From NCBI GenBank assembly GCA_035528905.1, contig DATKXU010000103.1:1-64000 (forward strand): DNA of 64,000 nt. Reading direction: 5' to 3'. The DNA comes from DATKXU01 sp035528905. Its GTDB lineage: Bacteria > Armatimonadota > UBA5829 > DTJY01. The notes under the pieces are model-generated. The model saw nothing but the letters and a program-made list of their open reading frames with translations. It ran no database searches and was not told the DNA's origin. Below, one piece after another: positions 33,741 through 40,834 of this stretch (its first letter is position 1; each line of letters starts with the position of its first letter). The position numbers and the translations under genes were made by a program.

Positions 33741-34343
33741 CTATCGGATCCGCGCGCGCTCGGCCATAATGATGCACCTCAGCCTGTCCACGGCTGCCTC
33801 GACGTCGTCGTTCACGACGAGGTAATCGTACATCGGGATGTGCTCGATCTCCCGGCGGGCGTCGTGAAGGCGCTTCGTGACGGCTGCCTCGCAATCCGTG
33901 TAGCGGGCTCTGAGACGCCGCTCGAGCTCTCCCATCGAGGGCGGCGCGACGAATATCATCACCGCATCGTGCACCTTCTCCTTGACGGTGAGGCCGCCCT
34001 GCACGTCAATCTTGAGAATGGCGTCCAGCCCCTTCTCCCGCGCCTGTGTCACACACGAAAGCGGCGAACCGTAGAGATCGAGGTGGACCTGAGCGTATTC
34101 GAGGAACTCCCCTTCCTCGATCATTCTGCGGAACTCCTGGGCGCTCACAAAGTTGTAATCAACACCCGGCGCCTCTCCCGGTCGAGGCTCGCGAGTGGTA
34201 TAGGTGACGCACCGCTCGATCCCCGGACAGACTTCCCCCAGCCTGCGAAGCAGGGTGTCCTTCCCGACGCCGGACGGCCCGGAGAGGACGATCAGTATAC
34301 CAGGGTGTGCTTCATGCTGCTTCAGTTTTTTGGCCAAATCCAA
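33741..34343 (-). CDS. gmk: Guanylate kinase
   Basis: Phosphorylates GMP to GDP. The P-loop SGPSGVGKDTL lies near residues 17-27, followed by TTREPRPGE and VDYNFVS for GMP binding and the C-terminal LID region. The frame stays open far upstream, through a promoter and the tRNA, so the start must be internal: TTG at 34343 has GGAG seven bases upstream and gives 200 residues, the normal length. A near-consensus promoter lies about 50 bases before it. Confidence 0.95.
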   Translation of the reverse strand: MDLAKKLKQHEAHPGILIVLSGPSGVGKDTLLRRLGEVCPGIERCVTYTTREPRPGEAPGVDYNFVSAQEFRRMIEEGEFLEYAQVHLDLYGSPLSCVTQAREKGLDAILKIDVQGGLTVKEKVHDAVMIFVAPPSMGELERRLRARYTDCEAAVTKRLHDARREIEHIPMYDYLVVNDDVEAAVDRLRCIIMAERARIR

Positions 34344-34391
34344 CTTCAGACTCCGCGCCAAATCCGCGACCGACTGCTTGATTGACGCGGA

Positions 34392-34421
34392 ATTATACCA
34401 CGCGGAGAGGCACGCGGTCAA
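34392..34421 (-). promoter_or_regulatory. Sigma-70 promoter for gmk
   Basis: Minus strand: TTGACC (34416-34421), an 18-base spacer and TATAAT (34392-34397). Transcription should begin near 34385, leaving a leader of about 40 bases before the TTG start of gmk. This placement supports the short gmk start. Confidence 0.75.
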
Positions 34422-34545
34422 ACGCAGTGGGCCAATCAGCGCCTGCCATTGCGGACGTGACGAGTCCGACTCGCACGTTCGAACTCGGAGATCAAGGGGA
34501 CAGACGGGGAGGCATTGCCTCGGAGGACTGTCTCCCGGGGCAATG

Positions 34546-34617
34546 CGCCCCCGACAGGATTCGAACCTGCGCATCAGGCTCCGGAGGCCCGCGCTCTATC
34601 CCCTGAGCTACGGGGGC
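34546..34617 (-). tRNA. tRNA-Arg (anticodon CCG)
   Basis: The minus strand folds into a full cloverleaf of 72 bases: acceptor GCCCCCG/CGGGGGC, D arm GCTC..GAGC, anticodon stem CGGGC/GCCTG with loop CTCCGGA (anticodon CCG, reading CGG), a four-base variable loop and T arm GCAGG TTCGAAT CCTGT. The CCA end is not encoded. It lies between gmk and the CapA-like gene. Confidence 0.95.
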
Positions 34618-34681
34618 GTCTTTGGCACTTGATATTCTATCAAATTCGCCTCACGACGTCAATCATCAGACGGGCTGTCTC

Positions 34682-35632
34682 CTACTCGCCGGCGATCATC
34701 GGACGGCAGTCCACGATCCGCACTGGGATGAGTTCAACGCGGGACACGCCGGACTTGGAGAGCCTGCATTTCAGTATTCCGCTCCCTTCGCACTTGGGAA
34801 AGGGCGAATCGAAGAGGAAGTTGCCCAAGCTGTATGCGATCGTGCCGCCGTGATACCTCTCGACGGACTGTGTGACATGCGGATGATGGCCGAGTACCAG
34901 GTCGGCTCCGGCATCAATCAGTTTGCGGGCCATTTCTACTTGCTCAGGCTGAGGTTGCTTCCGATACTCGATCCCCCAGTGCAGGCTGACAACGACGACA
35001 TCCGCCCGGCCTGCGGCGTCTGCGACCTCCGCCTCGATTGTCTCCGGGTCCAGCAGAGCCACATTCGCTGCATCGGGCCTGAACCAAACTCCCTCCGGGT
35101 ACAGCGCGTTACGGCCGAGCAAAGCGATTTTGAGACCCTTGACATCCACGATGGTCGGCTGTGCTGACTCCGCCAGGGTACTCCCAGCGCCGACGCAGGC
35201 GATGCCCACCTTTTCGAGATAATGCATTGTCTCAAGCAGACCAAGCCGGCCGCAATCCAATCCGTGGTTGTTCGCGAGGGAAACGATGTCGAAGCCCGCA
35301 TCTGCGAGGCACTGGACATTGATGGGATCCGCCTTGAAGCAGACGGGTTTGTTAACCTTGACCCCCCCGGCGGAGAGCGGACATTCCAGGTTGCAGAAGG
35401 CCAAATCGGCGGACCGAAGCGTCTCGGCAACCTCCTCAAAGGCCCAATCCCGGCCGTATCGGCTGATCCTGCGCTCAATGCCGCGAGCCAGGAGAACATC
35501 GCCGACCGCGACAAGGGTAAGCGCAGGCTCCTGCGGCGGACACTGGCTCATCCTGGAAATCTCGTCCGGCAAGAGAGCCAGCAGGAACGCCGAAAACACC
35601 AGGCACGAAGCTACACTCCTGATCGTCAACAA
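34682..35632 (-). CDS. CapA-family (poly-gamma-glutamate capsule-type) metallophosphatase-fold protein
   Basis: Extracytoplasmic protein of about 316 residues in the CapA/PgsA family, which has a calcineurin-like fold; true role unknown outside capsule systems. Family blocks are TLVAVGDVLLARGIE, FCNLECPLS, SLANNHGLDCG, VSLHWGIEY and LGHHPHVTQ. A hydrophobic N-terminal segment (VASCLVFSAFLLALLP) suggests a signal anchor. Start taken as one of two adjacent TTG codons overlapping the stop of the DUF3160 gene; the first ATG is 25 codons later and would lose the signal. It is the last gene of a three-gene overlapped operon. Confidence 0.85.
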   Translation of the reverse strand: MLTIRSVASCLVFSAFLLALLPDEISRMSQCPPQEPALTLVAVGDVLLARGIERRISRYGRDWAFEEVAETLRSADLAFCNLECPLSAGGVKVNKPVCFKADPINVQCLADAGFDIVSLANNHGLDCGRLGLLETMHYLEKVGIACVGAGSTLAESAQPTIVDVKGLKIALLGRNALYPEGVWFRPDAANVALLDPETIEAEVADAAGRADVVVVSLHWGIEYRKQPQPEQVEMARKLIDAGADLVLGHHPHVTQSVERYHGGTIAYSLGNFLFDSPFPKCEGSGILKCRLSKSGVSRVELIPVRIVDCRPMIAGE

Positions 35633-37824
35633 CCCGCACTTCGGACCTTTCTGGGAATGGGAATCTGCTGCTTTACCCCAGTCAAGAAGCTCTTTATCCA
35701 GATCGGCGGCGGAGCAGCCGTCTTGTCCTTCAACATCTTTTGCCATTTCTCGTCCGTCAGGCGGTCGCTCGATGGGTGCGTGAACTCGTAATACGAAAAG
35801 ACCGCGCCCCGCGTGAGATAGAGCTTCCCTTCGATGGGCACAACAACGTATATTTCGTTTGCATGGCCCACAGCTTCCTCCAGGCAGGCACCGAGCGACG
35901 TGTGGACGTCCGCGATTACCGCCATGTCCTTGTCGGCCTCGCTGGTTATTTCGTACCAGTTCGATCCACCGCCCTCGATGACGGACAGGGTAAGCCGTTC
36001 CAAATTTGTTCCGTACAGGCGAATCTGGTCGTACTCCGCCCGGGTGAGCTTCTGATTCGTCAGCTCCTTGATGGAAACGTTCTTCAGGAAGGTGAGCAAG
36101 TCTTCGAAGTCGCCGAATTTCTCGCGGATCGTGTTGGTCAGCAGCCCGCGCGCGTCCAGCCCGGCCCTGGAAGCCTTCGTCAGCCAGAGCAGCCTGTTGT
36201 AGAACTCCACATTCGGCTCGACATATCCTTTCGGGAGCGGCGGCTCTTCCCCATCGCCGCCGCACTCCATGGCGCTCTGTTTCGCGTACAGAATCGTGTC
36301 ATGCCGAAGCTCGGCCCAACTGCCGAGAGACGTATTCAAACCTTTGTCCGCCCACGCCTGGTTAGCCATAAACGACGGGTAGCCCGTCCCGAAGGGATCG
36401 AGCAGCGAATCCAAGCCCCACATCCAGCCCCAGTAGAGGTTCGACTGCCACGTTGCAAGACGAGTTGCGCCGAACTCTTCCAGAAGCTTGCTTCTCTCAG
36501 CCACATACTCATCCCACTTCTTTGGCTCCTTGTAGACATTGTCCAAGATGTCGGCTGCCCGTGTCGAGCCGAGCACCGCCATGACATCCAACCCCCTGGG
36601 GAAGGGACGCTCTGGCCACGAAACCAACCTCTGCATGATCTCGCTGTCCGGGATGTACCGCTGACCCATTAGCTTAAACTGCCTTCCCCCCGGCATGCCT
36701 ATGAGGGCAACCTTAATCCTTGGCTCGGGGAGTTTTTTCAGCTCAGCGTACACCTGCTTCAGTTTGTGCTCGTCCTGGAGCTCGGCATACGTGGGATCCT
36801 TCCCGTATATCTTGTCAATTATCTTCTTGTACTGGTGCGGCGTCAGGTCGTCCGCTGCTCCCACATAGAAGACGGTAGGCTCGTATATCTTCTCCCAGGT
36901 TTCGATGGCTGGTCTGCCGTCAATCTTAGTGCTGTAGAGCATGACGGTAAGGAGAACCGCCTGGCGAATCTGCGGCCACCAGGGATATGGTTCCCTTTTC
37001 TCGCCATACATCTTGCAAATCGCCGGGAAAGGCATGTACCCATACCACATCATCGTCTTGAAGAAGCGCTTCAGCTTCTCGCTCCTCGTGTAGTGCCCCC
37101 GCGGGATGAACTGACTATAGTCGGGATAATAAGGGAAAATAGCGGACCGCGGACCCCGCTCATGTTTGGCGATTAACTGCAGTTCCTTGGCAGCCAGTGA
37201 GTTGACGTTCGCGGGTGCGGGAGCGGCCTTCTTGCCCATTAACCGGCTGGCGACGAGGAAGTACGCCCGGTTTCTCTCGGCAGCGTCTTTCCACTTGGGA
37301 TCCGTCATGCCGGCAGCCACAGATCTGCTGCTCTTTTCCATGTCATCGGTGAGCCAGCCGAGGAGATCGTATAGCTTCTCCGTCTCCAGGTTGCGCAGGG
37401 TGAAGTCGTAGAAGATGTGGTATACCTGGAGCACGCTGTCCGTAGTGATGAAGTTGGGAATGTTCTTGTAGTCGTTCTGCTCGTAGATGAAGAAGAGCTG
37501 CAGCTCGTCGGTCGGCGACGCGAAGAAGGCGTTCTTCGCCAGCAGCGCCTTCTGCCCGGCCGTGAATGCGCCGAATTCAGACCGGTTCACCACATTGCTC
37601 AAGTCCGGCTTTACGACGTAGGGCTCAACCGCGGCCTTGACATCAGCCGGCTCATAAGGGATGCTGAAGCCCGATCCAGCCGGATTGCGCGCCGGTTCGA
37701 CCGACGCGACTTCCTCCGCACGCTTCCCAGTTCCAGCGACTCGAGTGCCTCTCTTCGCATGGCTGGCGAAGATGATTGCGGTAACTGCCAAAACTACGAC
37801 CACCAGAGCAAAGTACTTTTTCAT
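35626..37824 (-). CDS. DUF3160 domain protein, exported
   Basis: 732-residue protein covering the whole DUF3160 family domain, whose function is not known. An N-terminal membrane/signal segment (residues 4-20) is followed by a mostly helical domain with aromatic-rich blocks such as FITTDSVLQVYHIFYD, MMWYGYMPFP and SYASF-like motifs; near the end GGGSNWYEIT and VADVHTS precede KLYLTRGAVFSYYEF. GGAGGG precedes the ATG. The start overlaps the stop of the upstream lipoprotein as ATGA, and its stop overlaps the start of the CapA-like gene, so all three products are probably made in fixed ratio. Confidence 0.88.
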   Translation of the reverse strand: MKKYFALVVVVLAVTAIIFASHAKRGTRVAGTGKRAEEVASVEPARNPAGSGFSIPYEPADVKAAVEPYVVKPDLSNVVNRSEFGAFTAGQKALLAKNAFFASPTDELQLFFIYEQNDYKNIPNFITTDSVLQVYHIFYDFTLRNLETEKLYDLLGWLTDDMEKSSRSVAAGMTDPKWKDAAERNRAYFLVASRLMGKKAAPAPANVNSLAAKELQLIAKHERGPRSAIFPYYPDYSQFIPRGHYTRSEKLKRFFKTMMWYGYMPFPAICKMYGEKREPYPWWPQIRQAVLLTVMLYSTKIDGRPAIETWEKIYEPTVFYVGAADDLTPHQYKKIIDKIYGKDPTYAELQDEHKLKQVYAELKKLPEPRIKVALIGMPGGRQFKLMGQRYIPDSEIMQRLVSWPERPFPRGLDVMAVLGSTRAADILDNVYKEPKKWDEYVAERSKLLEEFGATRLATWQSNLYWGWMWGLDSLLDPFGTGYPSFMANQAWADKGLNTSLGSWAELRHDTILYAKQSAMECGGDGEEPPLPKGYVEPNVEFYNRLLWLTKASRAGLDARGLLTNTIREKFGDFEDLLTFLKNVSIKELTNQKLTRAEYDQIRLYGTNLERLTLSVIEGGGSNWYEITSEADKDMAVIADVHTSLGACLEEAVGHANEIYVVVPIEGKLYLTRGAVFSYYEFTHPSSDRLTDEKWQKMLKDKTAAPPPIWIKSFLTGVKQQIPIPRKVRSAGC

Positions 37825-38621
37825 GGATGACCCTCCTCGTCTTGCAATGCCTTGCCATTCCAGACGTAGGTGCGGATCGAGCGGCCGGCCTTCACTCTTA
37901 TCATCTGCTTTTCACGCGGACCGCGAACATCCAGCCCGGATAACATGTCGCACCGTGCGCCGGACCACTCGCGCGTGAAGCCGAAGCCGTTCCACCGATA
38001 TACCGCCAGCTCATGCTCGCCTTCTTTTGTTTCTTCGATGGCGACCAGCTTCGTCCCTGCTTTCCCGAAATCCGCGAGCACGAAATCCGTGAACGGCCGC
38101 GAGAGGCGCGATCCGAGCCATTTGGGATAGAGCGTCTTTCCATCCCAGCCGTAGATGAAGGGCCGCTTGGCCATCACGGGGTGAAAGCGCGCCTTCTTGT
38201 ACACCCCGATCCCGATCTCCACTTTGCCGTCCCCATCAACGTCGGCGGCCTGGACTTTCCATGGATTCAGGCGCTCCATCCCTGCCCATAACTCTCGGAG
38301 CCCGTCGGATTCAACCCTGTATATATGCACACCGCCGTTCCCTTTGAGCAGCAGAATAACGTGGGGCTTCCCATTCAGATTCGCAAGCAGGACTTGTTTC
38401 GCGGTGACATCCGGGAAGGGTGCCGTCCATCTCGCGCGCGGCTGCCCCTTTACCCGCAGGGAAATGCTGAGACCGTCCAGCCGCGAGTTACGGGCCGCCA
38501 CAGTGATCTTTCCCATTGACGACGAGAGGTCAGTCGTAGAACCACGGCGCGGCATAGAGCACGCTGCCACGAGCGCCGCGAGAAGAATCAATGAAGCTGC
38601 CAAACGGAGGCTTATGTGCAT
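37821..38621 (-). CDS. Lipoprotein with FG-GAP/VCBS-like calcium-binding repeat
   Basis: Predicted lipoprotein of 266 residues with lipobox LVAAC (Cys21). The mature part has beta-propeller-like segments, including DVDGDGKVEIGIGVY, a calcium-binding FG-GAP-type loop, and FVLADFGKAGTKLVAIEE. Such proteins usually bind ligands at the cell surface. First gene of the operon with the DUF3160 and CapA-like proteins; ribosome site before the ATG is weak. An AT-rich gap of 156 bases separates it from the divergent UroD-type gene and probably carries promoters for both. Confidence 0.8.
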   Translation of the reverse strand: MHISLRLAASLILLAALVAACSMPRRGSTTDLSSSMGKITVAARNSRLDGLSISLRVKGQPRARWTAPFPDVTAKQVLLANLNGKPHVILLLKGNGGVHIYRVESDGLRELWAGMERLNPWKVQAADVDGDGKVEIGIGVYKKARFHPVMAKRPFIYGWDGKTLYPKWLGSRLSRPFTDFVLADFGKAGTKLVAIEETKEGEHELAVYRWNGFGFTREWSGARCDMLSGLDVRGPREKQMIRVKAGRSIRTYVWNGKALQDEEGHP

Positions 38622-38777
38622 TCTACAGTGTAATACGAAAGCCGAATAATATTTGTTTCATACTTCAACAGCAATTATACCGCATTACGCCTTATCTTCT
38701 CCAGCCCGAAAACCAGGATTTCTCCCATCGAACACCGAACCCTTCCTTAACGCAAATACCGAAAGGAATGATGTACC

Positions 38778-39986
38778 TTGACCTCTCGCGAACGAGTGCT
38801 GACGGCCATCGCCCACAAGGAGCCCGACCGCGTGCCGATAGACTTCGGCGGCATGCGCTCGACCGGCATCATGGCGATTGCATACAACAAGCTGAAGGCC
38901 CATCTGGGCATCACAGGCGGCGAGACCCGCCTCTACGATACCGGCCAGCAGCTCGCCTTGCCGGAACCGCCGATCCTCGAGCGCTTCCACGTTGACGTGA
39001 TTGACCTGAACAACCAATTGGGCAGATTCCCCGAGGAGTGGAGGGATTGGACGCTCCCGGACGGCTCGCCCGCAAAGGCGCCGGTTGGCTTCAATCCGGT
39101 TCGCGTGGAAGGCGGCTGGGCGGAGCTGGGCAGTAAAGGCGAGGTGCTCTCACGCATGCCCGATGGATGCCTGTACTTCGAGGCATGTTTCCATCCGCTC
39201 GCGGAGGCGGAGACATTCGCAGATGTGGACCGCCTCTTCGACCCGCAGCCGGTGAAGCCCGGGGACCTCGCCGGGCTGCGCGAGCGTGCGAAGTGGCTCT
39301 ACGAAAACACCGATTATGCGATCATGCTCGGTTTCGGCGGCAACATACTCGAAGGCGGTCAGGGTCTCTTCGGCTGGGAGAGATTCATGACCGAAATCGC
39401 CCTGAATACCGACCTAGTTGAATACACCCTGGATAAGATGGTAGAAGTTTACATGGAAAACTTGCGCATCTATCTGGACGCAATCGGCGAGTACATACAG
39501 CTCATCCAGATGGGCGACGATCTCGGCACGCAGACCGCGACCATGCTCTCGCCGGAGCTCTATCGCCGGGTTGTGAAGCCGAGGCACGCGAAGCAGTATC
39601 ATTTTATCCGCGAGTACTCGAACGTCCATATCTTTCTCCACGCCTGCGGGTCGTGCTACGACATCATGGGCGACCTGGTAGATGAGGGCGTCGAGGTTCT
39701 GAACCCGGTCCAGACCTCCGCCGCAAAGATGGACCCGCGGACGCTGAAGAGGGAGTTCGGCGACAAGCTGACCTTCTGGGGCGGCGGATGCGATACCCAG
39801 CAGATGCTGCCGAACGTGACCCCGGAGGAGATTGACCGCCACGTGAAGGAGCGGATCGAGATATTCGCGCCCGGCGGCGGATACGTATTCAACCAGGTGC
39901 ACAACGTCCAGGCGAACGTCCCGCCGGCGAATGTGGTCGCAATGTTCGACGCGGCGTACAAGTATGGAGGGTATCCTATTCAGTAA
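38778..39986 (+). CDS. Uroporphyrinogen decarboxylase-fold methyltransferase
   Basis: Member of the UroD/MtaA/CmuA superfamily, 402 residues, opening with the typical MTSRERVLTAIAHKEPDRVP. True UroD enzymes are shorter (about 350) and belong to heme operons; no heme gene is near. Candidate zinc-site residues occur in HACGSCYD and GGGCDTQ. More likely it transfers methyl groups to or from a corrinoid protein such as the one encoded at 24115. The TTG start has GAAAGGA ten bases upstream. The natural methyl donor is unknown. Confidence 0.85.
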   Translation: MTSRERVLTAIAHKEPDRVPIDFGGMRSTGIMAIAYNKLKAHLGITGGETRLYDTGQQLALPEPPILERFHVDVIDLNNQLGRFPEEWRDWTLPDGSPAKAPVGFNPVRVEGGWAELGSKGEVLSRMPDGCLYFEACFHPLAEAETFADVDRLFDPQPVKPGDLAGLRERAKWLYENTDYAIMLGFGGNILEGGQGLFGWERFMTEIALNTDLVEYTLDKMVEVYMENLRIYLDAIGEYIQLIQMGDDLGTQTATMLSPELYRRVVKPRHAKQYHFIREYSNVHIFLHACGSCYDIMGDLVDEGVEVLNPVQTSAAKMDPRTLKREFGDKLTFWGGGCDTQQMLPNVTPEEIDRHVKERIEIFAPGGGYVFNQVHNVQANVPPANVVAMFDAAYKYGGYPIQ

Positions 39987-39995
39987 GGGATCCAT

Positions 39996-40070
39996 CCGCC
40001 TTCGCCAAGGCTTCCTCCTTCGTCCCTCGGCAAGCTAGGCACTACGGAGGACAGAACGGCGGACAAGGGA
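39996..40070. repeat. Imperfect dispersed palindrome-like element
   Basis: The gap downstream of the UroD-type gene contains CCGCCTTCGCCAAGGC, with a small GCCTT/AAGGC hairpin, and later ACGGCGGACAAGG, plus GGATCC near both ends. This resembles the degenerate dispersed palindromes seen in other metagenome-derived genomes. Only one copy is visible here. Confidence 0.3.
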
Positions 40071-40135
40071 AGGGATCCAGGGAACTCGTACTCGTACTCT
40101 TACGCGTGATGCGTGAAGAAAGAGAGGTGAATGGG

Positions 40136-40810
40136 ATGGAAGTCTCTGCTTTCCGCCGGTCGCTCTTGGTTTTCCTGAAGGCGATGGGGATCACGTTATC
40201 TATTCTCTTTGTGGCCGCATTGCTTTTTCCTATTTTTTTTCGCCATGGGCAAGAGAGCCAAAGTAGCAGATGTGCCCGCAATCTTAAGCTACTGGCCTGC
40301 GCAATGCGCATGTATGCCGATGACTGGGACGACCGGCTTCCGGTGCTTCGCAGCAACGCCCAGCAGGTGCCCCAAGGCCAAGCATGGCCGGATGTCTTGA
40401 AGCCCTACCTAGCAAGAGCCACGAAGCGGCATCCAAGGCCGTTCGAAGAGATTATCCATTGCCGATCTGCCTTCCAAGACGGCCTGAGCTATTCCTTTAA
40501 TCGTAGGCTGTCAGGCCGTGATATCAAGCGGGACATCGCCGATAGGAAGAATACCGTGCTGATCTTCGATACGGTCAGCGATTCCAGCAAGAACAACAAT
40601 CTCAACGGAGATAGGGCATTCTATCCGTCGCATGGTGGGCTGCCAAGGCCAGGAGACTGGGTGGTGCCATCCATGGAATTCGAGAAACGCTTTTCCAAAT
40701 GGCCTGTGTGGGCGCGCCCCAGCCATGATGAGAGCAATAATGCGGTATTCGTTGACGGTCACGTGAAGCGGTGCGGCCCAGATTACCAGCCGCGGTTCTC
40801 GCCAAAGTAG
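40136..40810 (+). CDS. H-X9-DG-type membrane-anchored pseudopilin-like protein
   Basis: Protein of 224 residues with one N-terminal helix (about 10-35) and the region CARNLKLLACAMRMYADDWDDRLP, which is typical of DUF1559/prepilin-related proteins. The C-terminus carries a perfect H-X9-DG motif (HDESNNAVFVDGH). The usual N-terminal prepilin leader (G/F-TLIE) is missing, so processing by prepilin peptidase is doubtful. I start at the ATG with GAGGTGA upstream, not at the in-frame GTG 30 bases earlier. Function of the family is unknown; these proteins are abundant in Planctomycetes and Armatimonadetes. Confidence 0.75.
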   Translation: MEVSAFRRSLLVFLKAMGITLSILFVAALLFPIFFRHGQESQSSRCARNLKLLACAMRMYADDWDDRLPVLRSNAQQVPQGQAWPDVLKPYLARATKRHPRPFEEIIHCRSAFQDGLSYSFNRRLSGRDIKRDIADRKNTVLIFDTVSDSSKNNNLNGDRAFYPSHGGLPRPGDWVVPSMEFEKRFSKWPVWARPSHDESNNAVFVDGHVKRCGPDYQPRFSPK

Positions 40811-40834
40811 CCAGCGGTGATCCCAGCGGCAGAA

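Noticed and set aside
32841..34385. 514-codon plus-strand frame opposite coaBC and gmk
   Set aside because: Antisense shadow with no motifs; the minus-strand genes carry full catalytic signatures.
34343..34574. Upstream extension of gmk through the tRNA and promoter
   Set aside because: The frame is open but covers a promoter and tRNA-Arg. The TTG with GGAG gives the normal Gmk length.
35633..36265. Upstream extension of the CapA-like frame inside DUF3160
   Set aside because: It reads the DUF3160 gene in another frame; residues show no signal or family similarity.
38778..39986. HemE (uroporphyrinogen decarboxylase) of heme synthesis
   Set aside because: It is longer than HemE, has Cys/His-type candidate zinc residues and no heme genes nearby; a methyltransferase role fits better.
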